Source: Salinicoccus halodurans
GTDB taxonomy: Bacteria > Bacillota > Bacilli > Staphylococcales > Salinicoccaceae
DNA: 64,000 nt
Assembly (NCBI RefSeq): GCF_900114445.1
Contig: NZ_FOTB01000002.1
Span: 209,752 to 273,751 of the forward strand
Reading direction: 5' to 3'
Shown in pieces: positions 7,932 to 18,275 of this stretch. Position 1 is the stretch's first letter. Every line of letters starts with the position of its first letter. The notes beneath the pieces were generated by a model, which saw nothing but the letters and a program-made list of their open reading frames with translations, ran no database searches and was not told the DNA's origin. The translations under genes and the position numbers were made by a program.

Positions 7932-9253
7932 TGATGGAATTGATATTTGAGTATTCTCCCTTGGGAATGTTTGTACTGTTGTTGATACTTTTATTTCTAG
8001 GTGTGCCGATTGCTTTTTCTTTAGCATTTACCGGAGTTATTTTCGCCTTGATCATGTGGGGATATGACAGTACCGCGCTTTTCACAAGCGGTGCGTGGAA
8101 TATTATGAATAACTACACTTTGATTGCAATTCCATTATTTATTTTTATGTCGATTTTATTGGAAAAATCAAATATAATTGCGGACTTATTTGATTCTGTT
8201 TATAAATGGTCCGGACCGTTGCGTGGTGGACTTGCCATAACAGTAATTATTGTTGGTGCTATAGTCGGCGCGATATCAGGTGTAGTGGCTGCAGGAGTTA
8301 TTGGTCTTGGCTTGATTGCTCTCCCTCAAATGATGAGATATAAATATGATGAAAAGCTCAGTCTCGGATCTATTATGGCAGGGGGGACTTTAGGACAGCT
8401 CATACCTCCAAGCTTGAACATGGTGGTCTATGGTGCAATGACGGGAGTATCAGTATCCAGTCTTTTTGCCGGCGGTCTGAGTGCAGGGATTATACTTATA
8501 TCATTCTTTATAATATATATATTGTTTGTTGCATATAAGAAGCCAAATAGTGCACCTGCTTTAGCCAAAGAAGATAGAGCATCGATGAATGAAAAAATGA
8601 AATCAACCAAAAGTGTTATATTGCCGTTAATACTCATCATTTTAGTTTTAGGGTCTATATTCACTGGTATATCCACGCCCACCGAGGGCGCAGGTGTCGG
8701 TGTCATTGGGACGATTTTAATTGGCATTTTCACTCAAAGATTAAATTGGGAAAAAATAAAGAATTCAATGTTTGAATCTGGAAAAATGACTGGAATGGTG
8801 GCCTGGATTCTCATAGGTGCAGCAACATTCAGTGCCGTTTTCTCAGGAGTAGGTGGAAATCAGCTGGTTTCACAGCTTGCCTCCCAGGCACCTGGAGGGA
8901 AATGGGGAGTGCTAATATTTGCTATAGCATTTATCATACTTCTAGGAATGTTTTTAGAAACAATGGCTCTGATTATGCTCGCCGCTCCAATTATCACCCC
9001 GGTAATTGTAGAAGCTGGATTTGACCCATTATGGTGGGGTGTATTATTCATGCTAGTACTTCAAATGGCATTCTTGACACCACCTTTCGGTTTTGCAATA
9101 TTCTACTTGAAAAGTGCCGTAGGGGAAAAAGTGAAGATTGGAAGGTTATATAATGCCACAATTCCATTTATCTTAATACAACTAATAGCAATCATCATCA
9201 TTATATTATTACCGTTTACAGTAACATGGTTACCAAATTTAATAAGTCCATAA
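7931..9253 (+). CDS. TRAP transporter large permease subunit (DctM family)
   Basis: A 440-aa protein with about 12 hydrophobic segments and family motifs: FLGVPIAFSLAF near residue 20, GGTLGQLIPPSLNMVVYG near 155 and STPTEGAGVGVIG near 250. It forms the transport channel, driven by an ion gradient. It is the third gene of the TRAP operon and is followed after 52 bp by the hypD-like gene, implying that import and breakdown of the same compound are co-transcribed. Confidence 0.92.
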   Translation: MMELIFEYSPLGMFVLLLILLFLGVPIAFSLAFTGVIFALIMWGYDSTALFTSGAWNIMNNYTLIAIPLFIFMSILLEKSNIIADLFDSVYKWSGPLRGGLAITVIIVGAIVGAISGVVAAGVIGLGLIALPQMMRYKYDEKLSLGSIMAGGTLGQLIPPSLNMVVYGAMTGVSVSSLFAGGLSAGIILISFFIIYILFVAYKKPNSAPALAKEDRASMNEKMKSTKSVILPLILIILVLGSIFTGISTPTEGAGVGVIGTILIGIFTQRLNWEKIKNSMFESGKMTGMVAWILIGAATFSAVFSGVGGNQLVSQLASQAPGGKWGVLIFAIAFIILLGMFLETMALIMLAAPIITPVIVEAGFDPLWWGVLFMLVLQMAFLTPPFGFAIFYLKSAVGEKVKIGRLYNATIPFILIQLIAIIIIILLPFTVTWLPNLISP

Positions 9254-9305
9254 TAATGAATAAACTTTTAAAACTATAAAAACTCTATGAAAAGGATGAT
9301 AGAAT

Positions 9306-10187
9306 ATGAACAAACAGTTTGAAGGGGCATTCCCAGTACTGATCACACCGATGCATGAGGATTACAGCGTGAATTACGACGGAATGAAAGAGAACGTCCA
9401 GTATTATCTGGACCAGAAGGCGGCCGGCATTGTCATTGTCGGCAGCACCGGCGAGTTTGCTTCACTGGACGAGGCGGAGAAGAAACAGATCGTGGAGCTG
9501 GTGGGCCCGATGGTGAAGGATACCGATACGAAGCTTTTGGTGGGCATCGCCGACGAGCGGACAAGCAAGGTCATCGAGTATGCAAAGCACGCCGAAGACA
9601 ATCATGCGGACGGCCTGCTGCTCATCAACTCCTTCTATCAGACGCCGACGGAAGAAGAGGCATTCCATCAGTTCAAGGATGTGAATGACCAGGTGACGAA
9701 ACCGATCATGATGTACAACAATCCATTCACTGCAAATATCGATCTGGAAAATGAAACGATTTATAAGATTGATAAAGAACTCGATAAAGTGGAGTACATC
9801 AAGGAATCGAGCGGGGACATCCGCAAAGTCCGGGCCATCGCAGATAATACGGATCTTGTCCTGTTCTGCGGCTCGGATGACCTGGCATTCGAATCATTCG
9901 TGCAGGGGGCGACGGGCTGGGTGTCCGTGGCAGCCAACATCGCACCGAACAGTGCGGCCAAACTGTATGAGCTGGTGAAGGCCGGCAAGTACGATGAAGC
10001 GAAGGCGCTCAATAAAGATCTGCTGCCGCTGTGTGAATTCCTGGAGGACTCCGGCAAGTACGTCCAGATCGTCAAAAAGGCGATGGACCTGAAAGGTCTG
10101 AACGGCGGGCCTTCCAGAAAGCCGAGACTGGGTCTCGACGAAGAAGAGGTCAGTCAACTGAAATCACTGATGGAAAAACTGGATTAG
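9306..10187 (+). CDS. hypD: DapA-family delta1-pyrroline-4-hydroxy-2-carboxylate deaminase, intact copy
   Basis: A 293-aa DHDPS/NAL-family TIM barrel with the Schiff-base lysine K166 in YIKESSGD, the catalytic Tyr137 in MMYNNP, and GSTGEF near residue 46 for carboxylate binding. Family members of this length in hydroxyproline clusters convert pyrroline-4-hydroxy-2-carboxylate to 2-oxoglutarate semialdehyde plus ammonia; the assignment here is from context. The start ATG follows AAAGGATGA. The gene and its terminator are the 5' copy of a direct repeat whose second copy (27522-28457) is broken; this copy is the functional one. Confidence 0.85.
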   Translation: MNKQFEGAFPVLITPMHEDYSVNYDGMKENVQYYLDQKAAGIVIVGSTGEFASLDEAEKKQIVELVGPMVKDTDTKLLVGIADERTSKVIEYAKHAEDNHADGLLLINSFYQTPTEEEAFHQFKDVNDQVTKPIMMYNNPFTANIDLENETIYKIDKELDKVEYIKESSGDIRKVRAIADNTDLVLFCGSDDLAFESFVQGATGWVSVAANIAPNSAAKLYELVKAGKYDEAKALNKDLLPLCEFLEDSGKYVQIVKKAMDLKGLNGGPSRKPRLGLDEEEVSQLKSLMEKLD

Positions 10188-10267
10188 GCAACCCACAGAG
10201 CACTATCCCCGTATGACGCATAGAGAAAGGAGTAGTCCGTTCCCCTTGGACTACTCCTTTAATTTTG
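9312..10267 (+). repeat. direct repeat copy 1 (hypD plus terminator)
   Basis: Near-identical to 27522-28457 with only scattered mismatches. The offset is 18,210 bases up to the 20-base deletion in copy 2 and 18,190 afterwards. Homology begins at AAACAGTTTG and ends after TTTAATTTTG. The low divergence indicates recent duplication or gene conversion. Confidence 0.97.
10226..10266 (+). terminator. rho-independent terminator after hypD copy 1
   Basis: Perfect 13-bp stem AAAGGAGTAGTCC / GGACTACTCCTTT with a 9-base loop and trailing T-rich bases. The same hairpin lies in copy 2. Here it also faces the convergent M24 peptidase gene. Confidence 0.92.
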
Positions 10268-10280
10268 GTTTAATTAAAAA

Positions 10281-11402
10281 TCACTTGACACTAAGCTCTA
10301 TGATCTGCAAGTCCCTCGGGAAGGTTGTCAGCAATTCCGCTTCTCCGTTTTCATTAATATAGACTTCCTCTTCGATGCGAACGCCGCCATATCCCGGGAT
10401 ATAGATGCCGGGCTCAATCGTGAACAACATGCCTTTCTCAGCAATATCTTCATTGAGGTGATGGATTGACGGGGCTTCATGGACTTCGATGCCGAGTCCG
10501 TGACCGACGCGGTTGTTGAAGTATTCACCGTATCCGTTTTCTTCGATGACGCTGCGTGCGGCGATATCGAATTCTTTTAATGGTACGCCTGCTTTGACTG
10601 CATCGACGCCCGCCTGGGTGGATGTTTTGACGATATTGTAGATCTCTTTTTGCGTGTCGGACGCTTCACCGATGATGAATGTCCGGGTGATGTCTGAACA
10701 ATATCGGTCACGGGTGATGACCCCGAAATCGATAAGCAGGAAGTCACCATTCTGCAGTTTTCTGTCCCCGGGTGTACCGTGTGGCAGGGCCGCCTTTTCC
10801 CCTGCAAGGACCATAGTGGAGAATGAAGGTCCTCCTGCCCCGTATTTCTTCATAAGGTATTCGAATTCCGCCACTAGATCTGCTTCCGTCATCCCCTCTT
10901 TGATTGTTTTGAGTCCGTCTTCGAGCACTTTTTCAATGATGTTCACCGCTTCTTTCAAGCCCTCTATTTCCTCACGGCTTTTGAATGCCCGCTGATGATT
11001 AATGACAGGTTGGATATCGATGAATTCAGCATTTGGAAATGTTCCTTTCAATCCATTATGATGCGCTACAGTCGCTACGTTCATTTCGATGCCGATTTTC
11101 GCTGCTTTTTCTTTTATGTTGCTTTCAATGATTGTAAAAGGGTCCTGTTCATCGGATATCGGGATGATGAAATCCACCTTGGCGATACCCGCTGCAATCT
11201 CCTTGTCGAGTGCAGGCAGGAAAAGATAGGTTTCTTCAGATCCGGTATCGATGAAAAGCGACATATAACGCTCATGTGGGTCTGCATAAAATCCGGTCAG
11301 ATAGTAGATGTTCGTCGGGTCGGTGATTACAGCCAGGTCAATTTCTAAGTTTTTGAATTGGGGAATTACTGTTTCTTTTCTAAATCCGTAATTGATTGTC
11401 AT
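10281..11402 (-). CDS. M24-family Xaa-Pro peptidase / prolidase
   Basis: A 373-aa protein. It has an N-terminal creatinase-like domain and a C-terminal pita-bread metallopeptidase domain with all five metal ligands visible: Asp in LLIDFGV, Asp in CSDITRTF, His in GHGLGIEVHE, Glu in FTIEPGIYI and Glu in RIEEEVYI. Such enzymes release amino acids next to proline or hydroxyproline from di- or oligopeptides in the cytoplasm. The minus-strand start follows AGGAGGCATACA. It stands divergent from the sigma-54-type epimerase/Opp operon, so it likely processes peptides that the Opp system imports. Confidence 0.88.
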   Translation of the reverse strand: MTINYGFRKETVIPQFKNLEIDLAVITDPTNIYYLTGFYADPHERYMSLFIDTGSEETYLFLPALDKEIAAGIAKVDFIIPISDEQDPFTIIESNIKEKAAKIGIEMNVATVAHHNGLKGTFPNAEFIDIQPVINHQRAFKSREEIEGLKEAVNIIEKVLEDGLKTIKEGMTEADLVAEFEYLMKKYGAGGPSFSTMVLAGEKAALPHGTPGDRKLQNGDFLLIDFGVITRDRYCSDITRTFIIGEASDTQKEIYNIVKTSTQAGVDAVKAGVPLKEFDIAARSVIEENGYGEYFNNRVGHGLGIEVHEAPSIHHLNEDIAEKGMLFTIEPGIYIPGYGGVRIEEEVYINENGEAELLTTFPRDLQIIELSVK

Positions 11403-11483
11403 TGTATGCCTCCTGTTACCTTCATTCTATCAGGAGTACATAAAAATTCCATGCCATAAGTTTTTTGGGTGATTGGATAAAAC

Positions 11484-11499
11484 TGGCACAGAATTTTCT
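11484..11499 (+). promoter_or_regulatory. sigma-54-type promoter of the epimerase-opp operon (variant -12)
   Basis: TGGCAC-AGAAT-TTTCT has the -24 element and exact 5-base spacer of sigma-54 promoters, but T replaces the G of the -12 GC. Preceded by C and followed by TA, it matches the same extended motif at 23085-23100 and 21625-21610. Counting from the -12 C, transcription would start near 11510, immediately before the ribosome site and the TTG at 11531. Confidence 0.7.
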
Positions 11500-11530
11500 T
11501 AATATATTAAAGAGAGGAGGAGAGGGATTA

Positions 11531-12544
11531 TTGAATTTTAACAGGATGATAACTACGGTTGATATGCATGTTGCAGGGGAGCCATTGAGAATTATTACTG
11601 GCGGATTACCGGTAATAAAAGGGGAATCACAGCCTGAACGCCGGGCATACTGCATTGAACACTTGGACTACATACGTAAGTTTTTAATGCATGAACCCAG
11701 AGGTCATGATGGAATGTATGGATGCATCATCACCCCGCCGGCGCGTGAAGAATCGGATTTCGGTGTTCTTTTCATGCATAACGAAGGATGGAGCACAATG
11801 TGTGGTCATGGTGTTATTGCTGTTGTCACGATGGGAATTGAGACTGGCATGTTTGATATCAGCGAAGGCAACAGAAGATTTGTCATCGACAGCCCCGCCG
11901 GACAAGTGATTGCCCATGCAGAACATGATGGGAACAGCGTGGTTTCGGTCACTTTTGAGAATGTGCCGTCATTTGTTTTCCTGTCTGACATTGCTTTGAA
12001 TATCAATGGTACTGAGTTGAAAGCAGATGTGTCTTTCGGCGGAGCTTTTTATGTGATTCTTAACAATAGTCTCTTGAATTTAACACAGGAAAAAAAGAAT
12101 TTGCCAGATTTTAAAGATTGGGCTGCACGCATCAAAGAAGAGGCGGAGAAAAAATTTGATATACAACACCCTTTGCAGGAGGATCTTAAGGGTATTTATG
12201 GAGTTATTTTTTCAGAAGCCCTGAATGACAGGGAGTGGAAAAACATTACGATTTTTGCGCACCGGCAGTTGGACCGTTCACCATGCGGGACCGGGACCAG
12301 TGCAAAAGCCGTTCAGCTTTACTCAAAATTGGAGCTTGAGATGGGGGAGTCTTTTACACACAGGAGTATTACGGGGGGTGCCTTTGCAGGAGGATTGGTA
12401 AAGCCGGATAGAGTGGACGAGTATGATGCGGCAGTCACAACTGTATCCGGTACTGCACATATAATCGGTTTCAATCGTTTTGTACTGGAAACTGATGATG
12501 AGCTTCCTGAGGGATTTCTACTGGAGCAGTATATAAAGCGATAA
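11531..12544 (+). CDS. proline racemase family protein, probable 4-hydroxyproline 2-epimerase
   Basis: 337 aa from the TTG at 11531. It has both catalytic cysteines: Cys91 in MCGHG and Cys252 in LDRSPCGTGTSA. A Cys in the second position argues for racemase/epimerase rather than trans-3-hydroxyproline dehydratase, which has Thr there. The family signature DMHVAGEPLR is at residues 11-20. It likely interconverts trans-4-hydroxy-L-proline and cis-4-hydroxy-D-proline in the cytoplasm. An in-frame TTG at 11465 would give a longer protein but lies upstream of the sigma-54 promoter; AGGAGG at 11515-11520 fixes the TTG at 11531. It leads the opp operon. Confidence 0.87.
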   Translation: MNFNRMITTVDMHVAGEPLRIITGGLPVIKGESQPERRAYCIEHLDYIRKFLMHEPRGHDGMYGCIITPPAREESDFGVLFMHNEGWSTMCGHGVIAVVTMGIETGMFDISEGNRRFVIDSPAGQVIAHAEHDGNSVVSVTFENVPSFVFLSDIALNINGTELKADVSFGGAFYVILNNSLLNLTQEKKNLPDFKDWAARIKEEAEKKFDIQHPLQEDLKGIYGVIFSEALNDREWKNITIFAHRQLDRSPCGTGTSAKAVQLYSKLELEMGESFTHRSITGGAFAGGLVKPDRVDEYDAAVTTVSGTAHIIGFNRFVLETDDELPEGFLLEQYIKR

Positions 12545-12593
12545 ATTTTTTTGGATTAATAAATCTGAATTTTCAAACAAAAGGGGAGTTAAA

Positions 12594-14285
12594 ATGAATA
12601 GAAAACGTTGGTTGATGCTATTGATGCTTATTTCTCTTGTTAGTCTTCTCGCTGCTTGCTATGGCGGCGGGGGCAGTGATTCTTCTGGAGGGTCTGCTGA
12701 AAGTGATGAAAGCAGCGAAGGGTCTGAGACCGGTGAATCAGAAGGTGGTACGCTTCATATGGCAACACCGGGAGAACTACCTACAGTCCAGACGAATGGG
12801 AATCTGGATGGTCTTTCACAGACGGTAATGCTGAACATTTACGAAGGTTTGTTCAGATTGGATGAGAATAATGAATTGAGCGCAGGTATGGCCGAGGATT
12901 ATGAGATGACAGAAAACGAAGATGGAAGTGTAACATATACATTTAATATTAGAGAAGATGCTGAATGGTCAAACGGTACACCAGTGACAGCACATGATTT
13001 TGTATACGGCTGGAAACGTGCCCTGGACCCGGAAACATTTTCACCTCATGCTTATCTGATGGCACCAATTACCAATGCAAATGAGATACAGGATCCAGAG
13101 CATGAATTATATGGACAAGTCGATGAATTGGGCGTTGAAGCGACGGATGATAAGACTCTGGTCGTTGAGTTGAACAATAATGTTCCATATTTCCTGGAAC
13201 TATTGGCGAATCCGGTAATGTTCCCGCAAAATGAAGAATTTATCGCATCACAGGGAGACGATTATGGTCTGGAACCTGAAAATGTCATTTCGAATGGACC
13301 TTTCTTCCTTGATACCTGGACACATGACCAAGGATGGGTTCTGAGTAAGAATGAAGACTATTGGGATAGCGAAAATGTCAGTCTTGATGCAGTGGACTAC
13401 AGAGTCGCAAAAGATGCATCGACCGAGGTGAATCTATACGAAACGGGTGACATTGATGTTGCTAACCTGACTTCAGAATTTGTTGATATGTATGCCGAGG
13501 ATGAAGCATATACGACGAATATAAATACAGAAGTGTATTTTGTCAGATTCAATTTGCAGAACGAATTCCTGGCCAATGACAATATCAGAAAAGCATTGGA
13601 TATGTCCTATGACAAAGCGGAAGCTGCAGAATCGATTTTGAAAAATGGTTCAATTCCTGCTTATTTCCTGGTTCCCGAGGATTTTGTAAGTAATGAACAA
13701 GGTGAAGGTTTCAGAGAGAAGCACGGTAACTTTAATATGACGGATATTGAAGAAGCCCAAAAGCTCTGGGAGCAGGGTTTGGAAGAGCTCGGCACAGATT
13801 CGATCACTCTGGAACTTCTCAGCTATGACGATGATCAAAGAAAGGCGATGGCAGAGTATATGAAAAATCAATGGGAGAACAACTTGCCGGGTCTGACAGT
13901 TGCCATCAACCAGCAGCCAAATAAACAGAAGCTCGATCTGGAAGGCAAACAGGATTATGATATGTCATTCTCGGGGTGGAGAAACGATATCAGCGATCCA
14001 GTTGAATTTTTGAATGTGCATCTGTCCGATGGACCATATAACTGGCAAGATTTCGCAAATGAAGAGTATGATGAGCTGGTAAAAAAAGCGCAGACAGATT
14101 TTTCAGACCTGGATCAGAGGTTTGCTGATATGCAGGAAGCAGAGCGTATTTTAATTGAACAGGAAACAGCTATTTCACCAATATATCAATCAGCAAATGC
14201 CAGACTGATTAACCCGTCGGTAAATAATTTTGTTGCACATCCAGATAACACATTCTCATTCAAGTGGGTGACTATGGAAGAGTAG
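12594..14285 (+). CDS. oligopeptide ABC transporter substrate-binding lipoprotein (OppA family)
   Basis: A 563-aa SBP family-5 protein. The lipobox is LLAAC, followed by a low-complexity Gly/Ser/Glu linker, then MLNIYEGLFRLDEN near residue 85 and the family motif FNIREDAEWSNGTPVTAHDFVYGWKR split over residues 117-143. It binds peptides outside the membrane. First transporter gene of the operon, 50 bp behind the epimerase gene, with AAAAGGGGAG as ribosome site. Operon mates suggest it takes in proline- or hydroxyproline-containing peptides; this is inference. Confidence 0.92.
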   Translation: MNRKRWLMLLMLISLVSLLAACYGGGGSDSSGGSAESDESSEGSETGESEGGTLHMATPGELPTVQTNGNLDGLSQTVMLNIYEGLFRLDENNELSAGMAEDYEMTENEDGSVTYTFNIREDAEWSNGTPVTAHDFVYGWKRALDPETFSPHAYLMAPITNANEIQDPEHELYGQVDELGVEATDDKTLVVELNNNVPYFLELLANPVMFPQNEEFIASQGDDYGLEPENVISNGPFFLDTWTHDQGWVLSKNEDYWDSENVSLDAVDYRVAKDASTEVNLYETGDIDVANLTSEFVDMYAEDEAYTTNINTEVYFVRFNLQNEFLANDNIRKALDMSYDKAEAAESILKNGSIPAYFLVPEDFVSNEQGEGFREKHGNFNMTDIEEAQKLWEQGLEELGTDSITLELLSYDDDQRKAMAEYMKNQWENNLPGLTVAINQQPNKQKLDLEGKQDYDMSFSGWRNDISDPVEFLNVHLSDGPYNWQDFANEEYDELVKKAQTDFSDLDQRFADMQEAERILIEQETAISPIYQSANARLINPSVNNFVAHPDNTFSFKWVTMEE

Positions 14286-14330
14286 CTGTGGAAGCAGTAG
14301 TCTTTTCAAAGATATCCAGGAGGTGTAACA

Positions 14331-15260
14331 GTGACACGGTATATATTGAGCAGATTAGGTTATATGATTTTTACTTTCCTGTTGATCGCTTCATTGACAT
14401 TCTTTTTAATGCAAACATTACCAGGTTCACCATTCAATGATGAAAGATTGAGTGAAGCGCAGGAAAAAATATTAAATCAAAGGTATGGATTGGATGAACC
14501 TGTAGCAATGCAATATTTTAAGTATCTTGGAAATGTTCTGGTCGGAGAATTGGGAGTCTCCTTTCAATTCGACGGCCGTTCCGTGACCACTATCATTGGG
14601 GAGAGAATAGGTGTTTCGGCAATACTCGGAGCACAGGCCATGGGGCTTGGGCTGGTGCTCGGCGGTTTGCTCGGGATAATTGCGGCTGTAAGGCATAACA
14701 CTTTCATGGATTATACAGCCATGATCATTGCAGTACTGGGGCTTTCAATACCCAATTTTGTTTTTGCTGGCTTGCTTCAATACTGGGTAGGTGTGAGACT
14801 GCAATGGCTGCCTGTCGCATTTTGGCAGGGTTTTGAATACTCGATTCTGCCTACCATCTCTCTTGCTGCTTTTGTAATGGCGACCATTGCAAGGTATATG
14901 CGTTCGGAAATGCTTGATGTACTTGGTCAGGACTACATTACAACTGCTCATGCAAAGGGTGTAGATAGATGGAAAGTAATCAGAAAACACGGCATTCGGA
15001 ATGCCATGATTCCCATTATTACCATTGTCGGGCCACTTACGGTCTCACTTATGACCGGAACGCTTGTAGTGGAACAGATATTTAGTGTACCTGGACTTGG
15101 AGAACAGTTTGTCAACTCAATATTAACTAATGACTACCCGGTTATTATGGGTGTGACGTTATTCTTCAGTCTGTTATTCATTGCTGTGATATTTGTTGTC
15201 GATATACTGTATGGAATCGTTGATCCAAGAATTCGGCTTTCTGGAGGTGGACGAAATTAG
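14331..15260 (+). CDS. oligopeptide ABC transporter permease (OppB family)
   Basis: A 309-aa protein with six membrane segments. The N-terminal YILSRLGYMIFTFLLIASLTF is typical of OppB/DppB, and the EAA loop ITTAHAKGVDRWKVIRKHG near residue 203 contacts the ATPase. GTG start after CCAGGAGGTG. It forms the transmembrane pore with the OppC-like partner, whose gene overlaps its 3' end. Confidence 0.92.
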   Translation: MTRYILSRLGYMIFTFLLIASLTFFLMQTLPGSPFNDERLSEAQEKILNQRYGLDEPVAMQYFKYLGNVLVGELGVSFQFDGRSVTTIIGERIGVSAILGAQAMGLGLVLGGLLGIIAAVRHNTFMDYTAMIIAVLGLSIPNFVFAGLLQYWVGVRLQWLPVAFWQGFEYSILPTISLAAFVMATIARYMRSEMLDVLGQDYITTAHAKGVDRWKVIRKHGIRNAMIPIITIVGPLTVSLMTGTLVVEQIFSVPGLGEQFVNSILTNDYPVIMGVTLFFSLLFIAVIFVVDILYGIVDPRIRLSGGGRN

Positions 15261-16272
15261 TATCCCTGAACAGAAACTGACTGACGATCTATTTGAAGTG
15301 GAAAGACAATTGGATAAGGATGTTGAAGTCATTTCGCAAAAGCCTGTGAGTTATTTGGGAGATTCCTGGAAACGGCTGAAGAAAAACAGGGGAGCGATTA
15401 TCGGACTGGTGCTGATTATCATAATAATATTTCTGGCACTTGCCGGTCCGTACATGAACTCCCATGAATTCGATGAACAGAATCTGAAAATCAGCAATCT
15501 GCCTCCAAAAGTGCCCGCGCTGGAACATGTTCCTTTTCTCGGACTGGATGGAAAAGATATTGAGGGGCAAGACACTTATGCAGTGAAAAATGTAGATGGA
15601 TACTATTGGTTCGGAACAGATAACCTTGGCAGGGATGTTTGGACAAGGGTCTGGGAAGGAACACGCATCTCCCTTTATATTGCATTTCTCGCCGCACTTT
15701 TAGATTTGCTTATCGGTGTGACATACGGAAGTATATCAGCGTATTACGGCGGGAAAATTGATAATGTGATGCAGCGGATCATAGAAGTGCTGATCGGAGT
15801 CCCGAACCTTATTGTGATCATATTGCTCATTCTCGTACTGCAACCGGGGATAGTATCCATTACCTTGGCTATGGTAATAACTGGATGGGTAAACATGGCA
15901 AGAATTATAAGGGGACAGGTCCTTAAATTGAAGGGACAGGAATTCGTATTAGCTTCCAGGACTTTGGGAGCTGGAGATACGAGGTTGATATGGCGTCATC
16001 TGATACCGAATTCCATTGGACCGATTATCATTACCACGATGTTTACAATTCCAACAGCGATATTTACCGAGGCATTTCTCAGTTTCATTGGATTGGGACT
16101 GCAGCCACCAATAGCGTCTCTCGGAACCATCGTCAATGATGGATTTGAATTGATTCAGATCTATCCCCATATGCTGATGTTCTCATCAATCATCATCAGT
16201 CTGATTATGATTAGCTTTAACCTGCTGGGTGATGGTTTAAGAGATGCTTTTGATCCAAAAATGAGAAAGTAG
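15247..16272 (+). CDS. oligopeptide ABC transporter permease (OppC family)
   Basis: About 341 aa. An N-terminal cytosolic tail precedes the first membrane helix ([19 protein letters not shown]). A long extracytoplasmic stretch with [18 protein letters not shown] follows, then five helices with the EAA loop [18 protein letters not shown]. The start is uncertain. GTG at 15247 is in frame but touches the ribosome site GGAGGTG; a rare ATT at 15256 has ideal spacing; TTG at 15193 lies far inside oppB. The gene overlaps the oppB stop, so translation is coupled. Confidence 0.9.
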   Translation: MDEISIPEQKLTDDLFEVERQLDKDVEVISQKPVSYLGDSWKRLKKNRGAIIGLVLIIIIIFLALAGPYMNSHEFDEQNLKISNLPPKVPALEHVPFLGLDGKDIEGQDTYAVKNVDGYYWFGTDNLGRDVWTRVWEGTRISLYIAFLAALLDLLIGVTYGSISAYYGGKIDNVMQRIIEVLIGVPNLIVIILLILVLQPGIVSITLAMVITGWVNMARIIRGQVLKLKGQEFVLASRTLGAGDTRLIWRHLIPNSIGPIIITTMFTIPTAIFTEAFLSFIGLGLQPPIASLGTIVNDGFELIQIYPHMLMFSSIIISLIMISFNLLGDGLRDAFDPKMRK

Positions 16273-16273
16273 A

Positions 16274-18262
16274 GTGATAGGTTTGGATAAAATTCTTTCC
16301 GTGAAAAATTTGAGTGTGTCATTTGATACTTACGCCGGCGTTGTACAGGCAGTTAGAAATGTCTCATTTGATCTCGATAAGGGGGAAACACTCGCCATTG
16401 TTGGTGAATCCGGATCGGGGAAATCAGTCATGTCCAAAAGTCTCATGGGGCTCATCCCACAGCCTCCTGGCAAAATTGACGGAGAATATATACAGTACAA
16501 AAATGAGAATATATTGAGTTTCAGCAAAGGAAAACTCAGGAAACTGAGGGGGTCAGAAATATCAATAGTCTTTCAGGATCCTATGACTTCTCTGAATCCA
16601 ACGATGACTGTCAAAAATCAGATTATTGAAGGTATACTCACGCATAACAGGATTTCGAAGAAAAAAGCTGTGGCTAGAGCAATTGAACTTCTGGGACTCG
16701 TAGGGATACATGAACCGGAAAAAAGGATAAACCAGTACCCCCATCAATTTTCAGGAGGTATGCAGCAAAGGGTTGTGATTGCAATGGCATTGGCATGTGA
16801 CCCTGAGATATTGATAGCTGATGAGCCGACCACCGCTTTAGACGTTACAGTACAGGCGCAGGTTATCGACCTGTTTAAAAAGATTCAGAAAGAGCGGGGA
16901 ACATCAATTGTTTTCATCACTCATGATCTGGGCGTTGTGGCCAATATCGCGGACAGGGTTGCTGTCATGTATGCGGGTAAAATTGTAGAGATTGGTAAGG
17001 TTGAAGAGATATTTTACAATCCGAGCCACCCTTACACTAAGGGGCTGTTGAAAGCTATGCCGAATCTAAGGGATTCCAACAGCAGACTGATGTCCATTCC
17101 GGGTTCTCCCCCAAATCTTATGCACCCGCCGGCAGGGGACGCTTTTGCCCTGCGGAACAAAGCTCCGTTGAAAATTGATTTTCTATATCACCCTCCGATG
17201 TTCAAAGTTACGGATACACATGAGGCGGCCACGTGGCTGCTTCATGAAAAAGTAGGGCAGGAAGTGGAGAATGAGATCGAGGATATTCTGCTGACTGAAG
17301 AGGAAGAGAAGGAGTCCGTTGATCAAAAAGTACTGGGAAACAAACTTTTAGAAGTCACGGACCTGAAACAGCATTTCAATGCAGGACAAAATAATGAAGT
17401 GAGGGCAGTGGATGGTGTCAGTTTTGAAATATATGAAGGTGAGACCTTTGGACTTGTAGGAGAATCCGGTTGCGGTAAATCCACGACTGGAAGAAATTTG
17501 GTCAATTTATATGAAGCAACAGGAGGAGAAATATATTTCAAAGGTGAAAGGCTGGCAAAGAAAAATAAAGTGGAGCTGCATAAGCAGATACAGATGATTT
17601 TCCAGGATCCGTACTCATCATTGAATCCACGTTGGACAGTTGCTGACATCATTGCTGAGGGTATGGATATACACGGCTTATATAAGAGCGAAAAAGAAAG
17701 GCGGAAGAAGGTGGAGGATCTACTGGAAACGGTTGGGCTAAATCCTGAACATGCTACAAGATATCCGCATGAATTCAGCGGAGGTCAGAGACAGAGGATT
17801 GGCATTGCCCGAGCACTTGCTGTAGAGCCGGAATTTATAGTCGCTGACGAACCGATTTCTGCATTGGATGTTTCCATACAGGCCCAGGTCATCAACCTGT
17901 TAAATAAACTGCAAAAAGAACAAGGTCTGACATATCTCTTTATAGCACATGATCTGTCGATGGTTAAACACATTAGCGACAGAGTGGGGGTTATGTATCA
18001 AGGGAGAATGGTCGAGATTGCGCCAAGTGATGAGTTATATGAAAACCCATTGCATCCTTATACTCAATCGTTGCTTGGTGCTATACCCGTGCCAGACCCG
18101 AACAGTGAGAAAACGAGAAAGAAGTTTAAAGATGTTACATGGGAAAAGACAGGTGTCGAGGGAGAGATGAGAGAAGTATTTCCCGACCATTTTGTATCAT
18201 GTACGGAGGAAGAACTTGAAATGTACAGAAAGAAAGGTGCTTTTGAATTAGTTGATAGTTAG
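16274..18262 (+). CDS. fused oligopeptide ABC transporter ATPase (OppD-OppF fusion)
   Basis: 662 aa with two complete ATPase modules. Module 1 has Walker A GESGSGKS near residue 46, signature FSGGMQQR near 159 and Walker [13 protein letters not shown]. Module 2, after a linker at about 330-365, has GESGCGKST near 397, FSGGQRQR near 504 and [12 protein letters not shown]. Each module ends with the Opp-type C-terminal region ([28 protein letters not shown]). Opp systems usually have separate OppD and OppF; here a single chain would supply both, as in GsiA-type fusions. GTG start one base after the oppC stop. Confidence 0.92.
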   Translation: MIGLDKILSVKNLSVSFDTYAGVVQAVRNVSFDLDKGETLAIVGESGSGKSVMSKSLMGLIPQPPGKIDGEYIQYKNENILSFSKGKLRKLRGSEISIVFQDPMTSLNPTMTVKNQIIEGILTHNRISKKKAVARAIELLGLVGIHEPEKRINQYPHQFSGGMQQRVVIAMALACDPEILIADEPTTALDVTVQAQVIDLFKKIQKERGTSIVFITHDLGVVANIADRVAVMYAGKIVEIGKVEEIFYNPSHPYTKGLLKAMPNLRDSNSRLMSIPGSPPNLMHPPAGDAFALRNKAPLKIDFLYHPPMFKVTDTHEAATWLLHEKVGQEVENEIEDILLTEEEEKESVDQKVLGNKLLEVTDLKQHFNAGQNNEVRAVDGVSFEIYEGETFGLVGESGCGKSTTGRNLVNLYEATGGEIYFKGERLAKKNKVELHKQIQMIFQDPYSSLNPRWTVADIIAEGMDIHGLYKSEKERRKKVEDLLETVGLNPEHATRYPHEFSGGQRQRIGIARALAVEPEFIVADEPISALDVSIQAQVINLLNKLQKEQGLTYLFIAHDLSMVKHISDRVGVMYQGRMVEIAPSDELYENPLHPYTQSLLGAIPVPDPNSEKTRKKFKDVTWEKTGVEGEMREVFPDHFVSCTEEELEMYRKKGAFELVDS

Positions 18263-18275
18263 GGAGTGGGATTGA

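Noticed and set aside
11441-11456. Minus-strand TGGCAT-GGAAT-TTTTA upstream of the M24 peptidase gene as a fourth sigma-54 promoter
   Set aside because: The -24 half matches, but the -12 half lacks the TTTC shared by the other three and the following TA; too weak to list.
11465-11531. Longer start for the epimerase gene
   Set aside because: The extra codons cover the predicted promoter and the ribosome site; AGGAGG fits the TTG at 11531.
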